This document shows positions 26,451 to 36,020 of a DNA stretch of 64,000 bases, piece after piece. Made by a program: the position numbers and the translations under genes. The stretch's first letter is position 1. Each line of letters opens with the position of its first letter. The notes below the pieces were generated by a model that searched no databases, had not been told where the DNA came from, and saw only the letters and a program-made list of their open reading frames with translations. Source of the stretch: Neomesorhizobium sp963726065 (GTDB lineage Bacteria; Pseudomonadota; Alphaproteobacteria; Rhizobiales; Rhizobiaceae); NCBI GenBank assembly GCA_963726065.1, contig CAVSAU010000014.1:1-64000 (forward strand), given 5' to 3'.

Positions 26451-27754
26451 TGTTTGTCTCCCATTGCGAAGTTCGACGGAAGTTCACTGGTCTGTTCCTG
26501 AAGGTCCTTTAGGTCGATCTTCTCTGCGTTTGTCGGGTTCTGGAACGTAAAGTCATCCTTCGCTGCCTTTTCGCCGGCGTTCCAATTCCTGAATTCCACG
26601 CTGTACTGCGGTCCGTCGGTAACAAGCCTTGATGTAATGACGTATTTGCATGGATAGGGATTCTCTCCCTGTGTGATCCAAACCTGCAAGTCTACCTCAT
26701 CCTTGCGGAACGCGAGAAAATCGCACTCGGTACCGTTGATCACTCCACTGCCGAGATCTTTCGAGTCATAAACGTCTTCCATCAACGCGGCGTAGGAGTT
26801 CGACGCCAAGAGATCGGCGGCAGGGAGCGGTCTGTCGTATTTGTTCCTCAACTCGTCAATCAATTCATCAATCGTGCCGGGAAACTCAAGCTGGGTGTAC
26901 TTGTTGGCGTTCTTTCCGAACAGGGTCAGGGTTTTGCCATCGAACAGAGTTTCGACGTCTACGAAGCCGCCGGCGCGCGCGGCACGGACCTTATCCGGAC
27001 GGTTGAGCGTCACCGTGCCGGAACTTGCGAGCGCAAGCTTCTGTTTATCATTGGTTACGACCTCGAGCCCCGCGTCATAGTCGAACGATATTGCTTTCTG
27101 TGCATCCAGATAATCCGACATCGCCTTAAGCAGTCGCTTGGCCTCTGCCGCGTCGGTAAATCGAACAAGCTCGACCCGGCGGTTGAGTGCACGCCCCTCT
27201 GCCGTGTCGTTGCCGGCGATAGGCCGCTTTTCCCCGGCGCCGGCCGTGGCCAGCCTTTGCTCGTCAATGCCGCGTTCAACCAACCCCGCTTTGATGGCGT
27301 TGGCGCGGGCGAGCGACAAGGCCTCGTTGGGCTGCGGGTCAGACGTGGCGTCGGTATGTCCAACAATCCTCAAATGCCAATCGGGGAAGTTCTTGAGCGT
27401 CGTCGCAATGTCGTCCAGGAGCGATTTCGCATCGGCCGGGACTGTCGATTGGTCACTGGCGAAGCGCAGGCCGTAGAGATCATAGTGCTCCTTCGTCTGC
27501 AGCGCCTGCTCCATGGTTTCCATCTTGTATTGCTTGGCTAGATCTTCTTCGGTTTGCGCCCAGGCAGTAACGCTGAGTGCGGCAATGCCAACCGTCATCG
27601 TAACAGCTGCCAGCACACACCTAGCGGCGTCATGTACATGACTGGCAGCAGTAAGATTGCCATCTCCACTTCCACCCGACGAATCTCTTGATTTATCGGA
27701 TGAATTTCTTGCTTTGCAAACTCGCGGGAATTTCAGAAGACAATGAATATTCAT
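26447..27754 (-). CDS. OmpA-domain / DUF2092 (LolA-like) fusion protein
   Basis: A 435-residue envelope protein. After an unusually long polar N-terminus a hydrophobic signal segment (about 46-65) ends AWA. An OmpA-type peptidoglycan-binding domain covers about 85-185 (LRFASDQSTVPADAKSLLDD, then LRIVGHTDATSDP, then LATAGAGEKRPIAGND, then RALNRRVELV). The second half is a DUF2092 LolA-like fold (GGFVDVETLFDGKTLTLFGK, then TIDELIDELRNKYDRPLPAA, then LQVWITQGENPYPCKYVI). AGGGAAG before ATG 27,754 supports this start over the longer frame. The fusion could hold a lipid or protein carrier near the peptidoglycan; that is inference. Confidence 0.82.
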   Translation of the reverse strand: MNIHCLLKFPRVCKARNSSDKSRDSSGGSGDGNLTAASHVHDAARCVLAAVTMTVGIAALSVTAWAQTEEDLAKQYKMETMEQALQTKEHYDLYGLRFASDQSTVPADAKSLLDDIATTLKNFPDWHLRIVGHTDATSDPQPNEALSLARANAIKAGLVERGIDEQRLATAGAGEKRPIAGNDTAEGRALNRRVELVRFTDAAEAKRLLKAMSDYLDAQKAISFDYDAGLEVVTNDKQKLALASSGTVTLNRPDKVRAARAGGFVDVETLFDGKTLTLFGKNANKYTQLEFPGTIDELIDELRNKYDRPLPAADLLASNSYAALMEDVYDSKDLGSGVINGTECDFLAFRKDEVDLQVWITQGENPYPCKYVITSRLVTDGPQYSVEFRNWNAGEKAAKDDFTFQNPTNAEKIDLKDLQEQTSELPSNFAMGDKQ

Positions 27755-28564
27755 TGATTTTCTTCCCTTTGTACGACATTCACCTGATGAACAAGGGGCG
27801 ATACTGGACCTCTTCGGTGCTCCTTGGCAAGGTAGCGCGTATATTTCCTTCAAGCGCGCCACTTAGATGCTGTAATGAGCCAGCGCTCATCGCATAGCCA
27901 GGAAGGCGGCTGTCCTTCAGAATGATGATGTTGAACGGGGTCCGATTGTGTCGGCCCCAAGCATCAAGCGAGGGACAACATGGACTACCCGCGGCCCGTG
28001 TTCTTGCTCATCCGAAAGTGGCCGAGGCCGATAAGGATCGGCTACGGGCACTGATGGAGACAGCCGACCCGGTGCTGCTGTTTGCCCGCATCCGCGCCAC
28101 ACAGGAAGAGCTTGGAAGGCGGGTCGATCGTCGTGGCCTGAATGCGAAAACCAGGAGCCGTTGGTCATCGATCTCCAGAGCTTCGCTGCGAACTTGAAAA
28201 CAGCCTGGAAGAATGGCGAGACACGACCAATGCATCGGCGACCCTATCGCCGGACCAAGCCCTGGCCGAAGAGGCCCAGAGCCCCTCGAGGCGCGGATCA
28301 AGGAATGGCTGAAGGAAGACCTCGGCCTCTCGGCAGCCCGCGTGCAATAGGGGGGGCAATTTCTCATTTCGCCTGACAAATCGGGTAATAGGTGATGGAC
28401 ATGAGCATCGTGAAGTTGAGGGAAGTGATGAGTGCAATGTCGAACGAAACAAGATTGTCGGGGACGTTGCCTGGAAGAGGTGACTGTGACATGGGCCCGC
28501 TGCCTCAAGCTTCCGGAAGGCATAGCTATCAGAAGCGATGGGTGAGGTCGTGATGTTTACAAGG
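27755..28564. other. Gap with possible transposase debris
   Basis: About 800 bases between the OmpA-DUF2092 gene and the ion channel. The only recognisable material is the weak transposase-like remnant at 27,985-28,353. Confidence 0.4.
27985..28353 (+). pseudogene. Possible transposase/integrase C-terminal remnant
   Basis: Fragments in different frames read DRLRALMETADPVLLFARIR then ATQEELGRRVDRRG, then LKTAWKNGETRPMHRRPYRR, then EARIKEWLKEDLGLSAARVQ. The order and spacing look like the C-terminal part of a Mu/IS-type transposase, but this is recollection of pattern, not an alignment. There is no start, no ends and no catalytic domain. Confidence 0.3.
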
Positions 28565-29254
28565 CTATTCGCTACCGGCTCGCAATTCGAGGGTTACAAG
28601 CCTGGCCAAAATCGTTGCCGGGTAGAGTTGGCCAATGATGCATTCGACATTGCTAAGACTTCGCGCCAACGGGTGGATAGGAACGATGTCGCCGTAACCT
28701 GTCGATGTCAGGGTGACAAAGCTGAAATAGAAAAGTGAGCTCGCAAGCGCCAAATCGTCCTTGAATGCGATCCCCTTGAATGCATCTGGAATCGACAGGC
28801 CAACAAATGCGAACAGTGTTGCGAAGGCCACCGCAATCAAAAGGTACAAAAGGGTAGCTCCGACTATTCGGTGATAGGTTATGCGGCCTCCCCCGAACAC
28901 TGCCCGGGCGACCACAATTCCAATAGTGACCGCGATGATCAACCATGCACCCGCCAACAAATGCAGGTTGTAGGGCCATGGATAATAAAGGCGGAAAAAA
29001 AAGACGGCAAAATTGGCGATGAATGCGATCGACATTAACCCAAGTGCGATCAGATTTCCCGAGATCATCAGCGCCCCGCCGATAATCGCAAGCAACCCCG
29101 CAATTGCAAACGTTTGAAACAAGAAAATGCCCGCTGCCTGGAGCGGGGCAAAGACGAATATCATTAGTATGAACACAGCTGTTAGCAGAGTGAGCAGCCA
29201 GTCGTCACTTTCCCGACGCGCGTGGCGGAGTTTGCTCATGAGGTCTATTGTCAT
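28565..29254 (-). CDS. Six-helix ion channel protein (K+ pore)
   Basis: A 229-residue membrane protein with about six hydrophobic segments. The pore loop carries the K+ selectivity filter TSTGYGD at residues 183-189, followed by a last helix and a short tail. There is no voltage-sensor Arg ladder or cyclic-nucleotide domain. The start MTIDLMSKLRHARRESDDW is supported by its position before the first helix. It is the second K+-channel-like gene in the window, after 11,194-11,535. Confidence 0.82.
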   Translation of the reverse strand: MTIDLMSKLRHARRESDDWLLTLLTAVFILMIFVFAPLQAAGIFLFQTFAIAGLLAIIGGALMISGNLIALGLMSIAFIANFAVFFFRLYYPWPYNLHLLAGAWLIIAVTIGIVVARAVFGGGRITYHRIVGATLLYLLIAVAFATLFAFVGLSIPDAFKGIAFKDDLALASSLFYFSFVTLTSTGYGDIVPIHPLARSLSNVECIIGQLYPATILARLVTLELRAGSE

Positions 29255-29588
29255 CGCATTTGCTCCAGTCGCGAGGCCTTAACTGATCCTATAAGCGGCT
29301 TTAATCTCACCTGCGGCACGCTGTTTGCAATCAGTCACTGCATGGTTTTGGTAAGCGAGACAACCAACAAAGTTCATAAAGAGCGTACGCGTCGCTTTGG
29401 CAGTGATAGCGAGTGTCGTCTCGGTGTGATTGGAAGGTCCGTGGGGGGGTGGGCACTGTCGTTCAGTCAGCAACCAGCGGGTCTGGCTGGCAAACGCCAA
29501 CAGTTTAAAATAATTTGCGCGCACTCTTTTGATTGACCGCTCTAGGCCGAGTGCGGATCTGATGGAAGCTTAGGGTCCGTGCCGAAAC
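29255..29588. other. Intergenic gap
   Basis: Nothing recognised between the ion channel and the IS5 remnant. Confidence 0.4.
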
Positions 29589-30328
29589 TCATTGATTTCG
29601 TGCGATGCGCCGGACAAGGATCAAAACAGCTTGCGGCGTAGAGGAATGCTGTTGCGGATTCGATGGTTGCGATTGATCCACGCGAAGAAGCGCTCCACGA
29701 CCCAACGTCCTGGTTGCACGGCGAAGCCGATCTGATCTGGCTGTCTTTGACTATTTCGACTGCGATAGAGGTGGCCTCGGCCACACACGGTCCCCGGTAT
29801 CCAGAATCGGCGAACACCATTCGGATAAAGGGAAACGGTCGCCGGGAGGCGTTGAGGATCGGCCCGGCGCCATCACGATCCTGAATGCTGGCGGGATGCG
29901 GGTAAAAGGACGAGAGCCCGACCGTCGGTGTCGACCAGCGCATGGCGCTTGCGGCCCTTGATCTCCTTGCCGGCATCATAGCCGCGTGGCCCGCCACTCT
30001 CGCAGGTCTTCACATTGGCTGTCGATGATAGGGCGGTAGGCGAGGCCTCGCGGCCACACCGTTCGCGATCCAGCATCAGGAGCTTATGGTTCATCTTCTC
30101 GAACAGGCAGGTATCGCAGAACAAGCAAAACCAGCTAAACACAGTGCTCCTTGGCGGAAAATCCGATGGCAACAGACGCCATCCGATGCCGCCACGCATG
30201 ACGTAGAAAATCGCGTTCATAATCTCGCGCAAGGACCATCTGCGCGGTCGACCGGTGCGGCTAGCTCTCGGCATAAGTGGTGCAATCAAATTCCACTCTG
30301 CATCCGTCGTGTCTGTTTCATAACGCAG
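29589..30328 (-). pseudogene. Degenerate IS5-family transposase
   Basis: The N-terminal part is clear: RYETDTTDAEWNLIAPLMP, then REIMNAIFYVMRGGIGWRLL, and later GYDAGKEIKGRKRHALVDTD with the first catalytic Asp region. Near 29,900 the frame changes to FADSGYRGPCV, then changes again for FAVQPGRWVVERFFAWINRN, IESATAFLYAA and VLILVRRIARNQ, which ends at 29,589. At least four frame changes are needed, so the element is dead. Terminal inverted repeats were not found. Confidence 0.82.
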
Positions 30329-30806
30329 GTTTTCACGGCTATGCTGGCGAGGAGCTGGCGTCCACATCAGGTCTCTGCAATCAGGCTTCGACAACCCGTT
30401 GGAATCACGACCGCGCCAGCTGCTCAACCCCCTTGGGGCGATCCACAATTGAGCACATGTCGGTGTGGGTGTAGCTTCATACAAACCAACTAACACATTG
30501 AACTACAATGACATAATTACAGCAACCTAGCCGTTGCTCGATTTGGCAGGATACGAAAAGATGTGATACAAATTTTTCGAAGCCGTCCCAGACTTCAAAG
30601 TCGCTTGGGATTACGCGTCCAAATCACATCAGTCCTTAAGCCACGTCCGCCACAACCATGAGCGTCTGCCAGCAAACCCGCGCTCCCGAAATTTCGGGAC
30701 GGGCTCTTAGAACAAACAGGAGTAGATTTCCATTCATCTCGTCTTCGTTGCTCAAATCGCGAGGCGGGTGTCCTGAGACTAGCGCGATCTAAGGATGGTG
30801 CGTTAC
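30329..30806. other. Intergenic gap
   Basis: About 480 bases with no gene recognised; probably includes one end of the IS5 remnant and the promoter of the small exported protein. Confidence 0.4.
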
Positions 30807-31076
30807 ATGATCAGAAACATTCTGTCCGCGATTTGCTGCCTGCCGCTTATTACGGCAAGCCAGGCGATTGGCGCTACTGTGACAAATCTCGACGCCGACC
30901 CATTCTTCTTCGTTGTGACTGAAAACGGAATTCGAACAGAAATGGGGGTGCGGAAAGGAGAGACCTTAGAGTTCTGCCCGCATGGATGCTTCGTGGCGCT
31001 CCCCAATGGTAACCGCGCCGCCCTAAAAGGAGATGAAATCCTGGAAATCTCAGGCGGTCGCATCAACGTCAAGTAG
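30807..31076 (+). CDS. Small exported protein (89 aa)
   Basis: MIRNILSAICCLPLITASQA is a signal peptide; the mature part (about 65 residues) includes NLDADPFFFVVTENGIRTEM, a Cys pair in FCPHGCFVALP and ends EISGGRINVK. The two Cys could form a disulfide in the periplasm. ATG 30,807 is preferred to 30,795 because the signal sequence begins there and AAGGA is well placed. No family recognised. Confidence 0.65.
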   Translation: MIRNILSAICCLPLITASQAIGATVTNLDADPFFFVVTENGIRTEMGVRKGETLEFCPHGCFVALPNGNRAALKGDEILEISGGRINVK

Positions 31077-31220
31077 GCGGCCGGCCGTGCCTTGGGCAAT
31101 TGCTTGAGTGACGTGCGCTATCTTGACCAATACGCTCCGGCAGCGCCGATTTCCGCCTTCAAAACGAACGCGTTCCGCCGTAGCTGTGTCCGGCTGCTGA
31201 ACGCGACATCGCGCAGCCGG

Positions 31221-32384
31221 TCAGAATTTTATCCGTGCTCCTGCGAGCACTGCGAAACTGTCGTCGAATTCCTCGGCCTCCTCTTCGTAGTCATGCGAGC
31301 GGGCGCCGAGATACAGTTCGGTCTGATAGTAGTCCAGATTCTGGACAAGCTGAACTCCGAAAGAGGTGCTCTCACTTCCAACGGCAGCGATGTCCTCGCC
31401 ATAATAGGCATCAACAGAAACTGCGGTCTTCCCGGCCTCGAAGATATCCGTCTGATAGCCAAGCTTGACGTATCCATAACGCCCATCGGCAACCATCTCA
31501 TCGGAATAGGCCGCCGCCAGCGTGAGGCTCAGGCCTGTCGGCTCGTGCAAGAACGAAACCGACCCATCGACAAGGGAGTCGTCTTCGGCAGGCTCGGAAT
31601 ACGCAACAGCGGCGGCGACCTTGAAGTCGCCGAATGTGTTGTCGTATCGCGCAGCAATGTCCCAGACTGTCACATGTGTTTCTTCCGGAACCACCTGTGT
31701 GCCTACCGACGTCGCGAGGCTGAAGCCGGCAAATTTCGGAGTGTCATATCGCACCCGCAATTTACGGGCGACGCCGTCGAAATTTGTGAAAGCATCCTTC
31801 ACGCGCACGGAAGAGAGTTCGCCGTCATTCAATCGGAAGAATGGTCCTCCAGCCATATCGGAGACGAGCGAATAGCCGACGACCGATGTCCCGGAGAGAT
31901 CGACCTCCGCCGTTGAATCGGAAGCCATGCTGCCCTGGCCGGCCCACAGCTTGCCGTAATCTTTGGACTCCAGGTAAACTTCCGCCTTGCGAAGCAGATC
32001 CGTCTCCCAATCGAAATCGTCCCGATTGAGCTGATTTACATTAGTGGTCGAATAGGGGTTCCATTCCCATTCGAGGTTGCCGCCGAGCGACAAACCCTCG
32101 TTGATCGCGCCGTAAAGACGCAAGCCTGCGCGCGACGACGAATTGCCGTTGTCGACCGGAATATACCCCAAGGTTGAACCGCCGTCGTCGAATACCAGAA
32201 GCCCTTTGTTGATCTGAGCGTAAAATTCGAGATAGTGCTGGTCGTCACCCCAGCGCAATTTGGGGAATAACGTCTCCCTGGATTCGGTGACGGGAACGGC
32301 TGTCTGGCCAGCGGCGGGTCCGACCAGCGTCATCACCGTCAGTGGAACACATATCGCAGCTGCCCCAACATAACGTCGAGTCAT
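31221..32384 (-). CDS. Outer-membrane porin
   Basis: A 387-residue beta-barrel. The signal peptide ends AAGQ (about 27). Alternating-strand segments run through the protein (HYLEFYAQINKGLLVFDDGG, then AGLRLYGAINEGLSLGGNLE, then KLRVRYDTPKFAGFSLATSV) and the last residue is Phe (AGARIKF), the usual outer-membrane assembly signal. Acidic loops (EDDSLVDGS; EEEAEEFDD) suggest cation preference. It is a general porin type; substrate unknown. It stands alone on the minus strand. Confidence 0.82.
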   Translation of the reverse strand: MTRRYVGAAAICVPLTVMTLVGPAAGQTAVPVTESRETLFPKLRWGDDQHYLEFYAQINKGLLVFDDGGSTLGYIPVDNGNSSSRAGLRLYGAINEGLSLGGNLEWEWNPYSTTNVNQLNRDDFDWETDLLRKAEVYLESKDYGKLWAGQGSMASDSTAEVDLSGTSVVGYSLVSDMAGGPFFRLNDGELSSVRVKDAFTNFDGVARKLRVRYDTPKFAGFSLATSVGTQVVPEETHVTVWDIAARYDNTFGDFKVAAAVAYSEPAEDDSLVDGSVSFLHEPTGLSLTLAAAYSDEMVADGRYGYVKLGYQTDIFEAGKTAVSVDAYYGEDIAAVGSESTSFGVQLVQNLDYYQTELYLGARSHDYEEEAEEFDDSFAVLAGARIKF

Positions 32385-32789
32385 GGAGAACCCCTTCTAA
32401 AGTGAAATGGCCGATGCAGCGGCATCATGGGCGCAACGCTTTGCTGCCAGAATAAAGATACTGGGGCGGCCTTAGCGCGCAACCGCAATTGGCACCTAGT
32501 CCTCTGCTGTCGTCCACGGAGGCGCGCGCCCGTGCAGCGGTTCTCCAGACGCCACTCCTAGTCCTCGAGCCCGTTCGCAAGTTTCCCGGTATCGTTGTGG
32601 TCATCCGATGAAGGGCCTTCACCAGGAAGGAAGGTAAGCCATGTAGGCTCGGACGCGCATTCGGAGATCCATGCCGGTATAAAGAAGTATACGCTGCTGA
32701 GCAGGTCAGGAAGTCAATGGTCACCGAGAAGACCTCCCTTTAGGGCGAAGCGCGCTTTGGCGGCTCGCGGTCCAGCCCAGTGCTTCCTG

Positions 32790-32965
32790 CCGGACCAGCT
32801 GCCATTCTCTCGTGAAATGGCAGAAATCAAAAGCGTGATTGTTCCCACGCAGGAGCGACGGCGCGGAATAGGGCGGAGTGTTGCCGAAGAGAGACAGCGT
32901 GGCGTTGCGCCGGCGGCCACCACCAGGTTCATCCTGAGCTCAATGTGCCATCTACGCGCGAGCAC
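32790..32965. repeat. Dispersed degenerate repeat, copy 1
   Basis: Aligns by eye with 41,290-41,480. Shared blocks in the same order are TCGTGAA..GGC..AAA..AAAAGCG, then TTCC, then AGAGAGACAG-GTG-CGTT, then TCATCCTGAGC, then ACGCGC-AGCAC. No open frame is conserved across both. It is probably a decayed gene or element present twice. Confidence 0.6.
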
Positions 32966-33382
32966 TATTATTATGAGCACCAGCGGCTGGTGACGGCGAG
33001 GCTGCCGCAATTTGCCGATTGCTTATGAGCAGGGCGGGGCGGGCGGTTGAGGTTGCAATCACGCGTAGCAATGGCGCACCAGGTGATGGGATTCCCGACC
33101 GACGAAGTGACGAAGTGCGAGACCGTGTTCATCCCGTTGTGTCCTCGCCCGCCGCATAGACACAAGCGTTGGAGAACGCTCTCGATGCTCGGAAGATGCG
33201 ATGTGAGGGTGAACTGGTCGGAACCTGGAAGACGGACACCGACGCTCATTCAAAGACCTCGTAGCCTGCCAAGCAGCATGGTATCCAGTTCGCTACCATT
33301 AAAACGCCAGCGGCCACATGTGTGACCGCAACAGGCCGCAAGAAAGACTGAATCGACCCGCACGCCGAGGTTGTGTAAAAAA

Positions 33383-33398
33383 CCGACCAAACGGTCGG
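33383..33398. promoter_or_regulatory. TetR-type operator-like palindrome
   Basis: CCGACC-AAAC-GGTCGG is a near-perfect palindrome preceded by an A tract (TAAAAAA), the usual look of a TetR/AcrR operator. No TetR gene or operon start is near, so it may be a relic or chance. Confidence 0.35.
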
Positions 33399-33597
33399 CG
33401 TGCAAAAATTATATCCCTCTAGCTGAGCGTCCGACAGCTCTCTGCGGGCCGACGCATGCTTTGACCTTTGTCGTTCTTCGTGCTCGCAGCCGGCTGTAGA
33501 CTACGCGATCGGCCAGTGTGCCTTGTCCGATGATGCCGGCCACTTCGTAAACCAGGTGGGCGATTGAAAGGCGCCGTGCCGTTCCGCACTCGCGCCA

Positions 33598-33890
33598 TTA
33601 CGAGCGGTTCAGGACCCATTGTTTCGCTGCTTCAACATCTCCTGACCTAAACCTCTTGATTTCTGCAGAGACGAAATGTGTCGCCAGTTTCCGAGAGCAG
33701 AATTAGTGACAAGGGCAACTCTCTTGACCTGTTTGTGATGGTCCCGCACGAACCGGAAATGAGCTGCCATTGCCCGGATGCTCTCCCATCCGGGGAACTC
33801 TTGAGCTTCGATGATGATCCCAATAAAGGCGCCACCAGTCGCTGTGTACGGATCGTAGCGTCGCATCGAGACAGCCAAGCGACCGAGGGA
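33598..33890 (-). pseudogene. SpoIIAA-like (STAS) protein remnant
   Basis: RYDPYTATGGAFIGIIIEAQ, then FPGWESIRAMAAHFRFVRDH, then VKRVALVTNSALG match the SpoIIAA-like family. At about 33,690 the frame changes to LATHFVSAEIKRFRSGDVEA then AKQWVLNRS, which is the usual family end, stopping at 33,598. The N-terminus before RYDPY is not clearly readable. One indel plus a damaged start. SpoIIAA-like proteins are small cytoplasmic STAS-fold proteins of unclear role. Confidence 0.65.
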
Positions 33891-34262
33891 CGGGGACGAT
33901 GCGGCCGCCGCCTTCTGAAACTCTTGCCGGATCAAGTTTGAACTTACGTCGACCACAAAGAGATCGTCGCCGCCGCATAGCTTCCGTGGGGTCCCGGGAA
34001 ATAGACCGCGATCGGAATGAGCATTTCCGATCTTTTCCAAACCTCAAGGGCGCCTGACAGAAAAGGAGCGCCGGCAGGCCGAGCAAAGTCAGCGTTGAAT
34101 TTAGGGCCGAGCTGAAAAGCCGATCCAGAATAAGAACGTGCTATCCATTTGACGCGGCTCTGGAACAATCTGCGTCCTGAGGCCTTTACCTCCTTGTCTG
34201 ACGTTACATTAGTTTGTCGCACAATGCGCTCGGTCCATCACGACTCCATCATCTGAGGAGAA

Positions 34263-34775
34263 ATGATGTTTCATTACATCAAGCCCGCCATCGTGGCCGG
34301 TTCCATGTTATTCTCCGCTTCGACCGCCCAGGAAACCGAAGCGGCTTTTCTTCAATCCCTCGACGGAAACTGGAGCGGCACGGGTACCGTGAAGGTGCGT
34401 ATCAATTCGTCGCCGATCAACGTCACCTGCAAGTTCAATTCACACGCCACCGAAACGTCGCTCTCGCTGGACGGCAGTTGCCGTGGGCTAGTGATTGTTT
34501 CGCGTGCGATCCGCGCCGACCTGAAGACGGACGGCAAGAATTATTCGGGTTCCTATGTCGGTGCCGGCACCGGCACAGCGGGTCTCAGCGGCAGCCGTTC
34601 GGGTAACGCCATCTATCTCGGCATTCGCTGGGCCAAGGAGGTTAATGGCGACCGCAAGGCTCAGATGACTGTGGAGAAGGTCGGTGACAACGGCATGAAG
34701 CTGACCACAGTCGACGTCGATCCGGAGAGCGGCAAACGCGTGCTTACCAGCGCAATCACCCTCGCTCGTAACTAA
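34263..34775 (+). CDS. Conserved exported protein (170 aa)
   Basis: MMFHYIKPAIVAGSMLFSAS is a signal peptide. The mature protein shows FLQSLDGNWSGTGTVKVRIN, then INVTCKFNSHATETSLSLDG, then GSYVGAGTGTAGLSGSRSG, then VEKVGDNGMKLTTVDVDPES. The pattern (GxWxGxGxV, strand-rich, small residues) suggests a lipocalin-like or small beta-barrel periplasmic protein; I have no family name. GGAG lies before the ATG. It stands alone. Confidence 0.7.
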   Translation: MMFHYIKPAIVAGSMLFSASTAQETEAAFLQSLDGNWSGTGTVKVRINSSPINVTCKFNSHATETSLSLDGSCRGLVIVSRAIRADLKTDGKNYSGSYVGAGTGTAGLSGSRSGNAIYLGIRWAKEVNGDRKAQMTVEKVGDNGMKLTTVDVDPESGKRVLTSAITLARN

Positions 34776-35129
34776 TCTGCATTTCTCGGGATGTCCGCAG
34801 CGGCAGGAGTGCTCGGCCGACTCCGCCGACCGGACCAGCCGGCGGAGGAACCTGCGGTCACCCTGACGCGGGCACTACCCGAATTCATCGACAGTGGCGG
34901 CTCGACGAGACCGCACATAAAATGGTCCGTTGCTCGCCGAATCTATCCGGGCATAGTGCCTGGCAACCATTTTTGCGTGGTTCCAAAGCGGTTGCATCTT
35001 TCGGAACATGTTGGGTTATCTCTACCTCCGGTTCGTCCTGTCTCTCTTTCGCGGCTGCGTGGATTGCATCGAGACGCAGTTGAAAAAGGCGCGCCAATTC
35101 AGCCGATTGGATGCCATGCATGCAAGAAT

Positions 35130-35243
35130 TCTCATTGGCGCAGCCGGATCCCCCAGGAAGGAAGACTATTCCTACAAGCGCCGTGCCGGCCGCACCCGAT
35201 ACCGGTCCACACGGCGTAGCCGGTACCCACCGGCAAGGACGCA
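35130..35243 (-). pseudogene. SMR (EmrE/SugE-type) transporter C-terminal fragment
   Basis: Right to left, GTGYAVWTGIG is followed, after a frame change, by AAGTALVGIVFLPGGSG. SMR proteins carry AYAVWTGIGAVGTALLG-like sequence at the third helix. Only about 35 codons remain. It abuts the MFS fragment directly. Confidence 0.5.
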
Positions 35244-35249
35244 CTGCGA

Positions 35250-35530
35250 TTGAAAGCAGATGGTCGTCCAGAACACGCCCGACAGATAGCCAGCGGACGA
35301 AACGATCGCGACTGCCAGTCCCCGTCGCCGCCGGAACCAGTGCGAGATGTCGGCCGTCAGCGGCGCGAAGCCGACTGCCGTTCCAAGGCCCACAAAGAGC
35401 TGCGACAGCAGGAAGAGCCAGAAATTGGCAACGCTACCCGCCGCATAGGCAAGACTACTGACGAGCGAGGCGGCCAGCAGCACTCGGGTCACGCCGTAAC
35501 GGTCGCTTCAACGTCCAAGCGCCGGGCTGC
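35250..35530 (-). pseudogene. MFS transporter fragment
   Basis: About 80 codons read VLLAASLVSSLAYAAGSVAN, then FWLFLLSQLFVGLGTAVGFA, then DISHWFRRRRGLAVAIVSSA, then GYLSGVFW. The motif WFRRRRGLA after a helix, with GYLSG, is typical of MFS transporters (loop 4-5). Both ends are missing; the downstream side runs into an SMR-like fragment. Confidence 0.65.
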
Positions 35531-36020
35531 CAATCAGGCGCCTCGCATAGTCTGTCTCGGCTGGGGAGGAATATATTGAGCCGGCGATGTGATGCAGGAG
35601 CAGTCGATTGTTTCGATCCCAAGCTGTACGTCATCGGCTGAAGCCAGAGTTGGTCGACCGCTGACGCCTGTCAGTGTCGCCGGGGTTGCTCGCCGCACGA
35701 CGCGACGTTGTGCTGCCAGTGCTATATTTGCTTGTCCAGGCTACTAAGTCTTGTCGTTTGGTGTGTTGGTTTGCGGCTCACAAATGGCCGCAATCAATTT
35801 AGGCCGGAAACTTGAGCAATTGGCCCGAAATCGCAGGCTCGAAGTTTGAAGCCGCCACCACGCCTGCAGCGGCCGTCACATTGAGCGGGGCTCCGTTTAA
35901 GAGGGCGTCGCCGGCAGTGGCCAATGAGGTGTACAATAACCGCGCGTAGAGCGCGGCCCTCGGGCGCCGCTGAAAGTCAACTTACAGGTTCCACCCGGCT
36001 GTCAGGGAGAACGTAAGGCC

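Larger units (their letters stand above)
32385..33597. other. Long gap with dispersed repeat
   Basis: About 1.2 kb without a credible gene. It holds one copy of a degenerate repeat shared with 41.3 kb (32,790-32,965) and an isolated operator-like palindrome at 33,383-33,398. Confidence 0.45.
34776..36020. other. Gene graveyard
   Basis: About 1.25 kb with no intact gene. Recognisable pieces are an SMR-type and an MFS-type transporter fragment at 35,130-35,530. The remainder shows nothing. Confidence 0.45.

Noticed and set aside
32425..33325. Several 60-130 codon frames in the porin-SpoIIAA gap
   Set aside because: Frames overlap on both strands, lack ribosome sites and show no family motif; the region behaves as decayed DNA.
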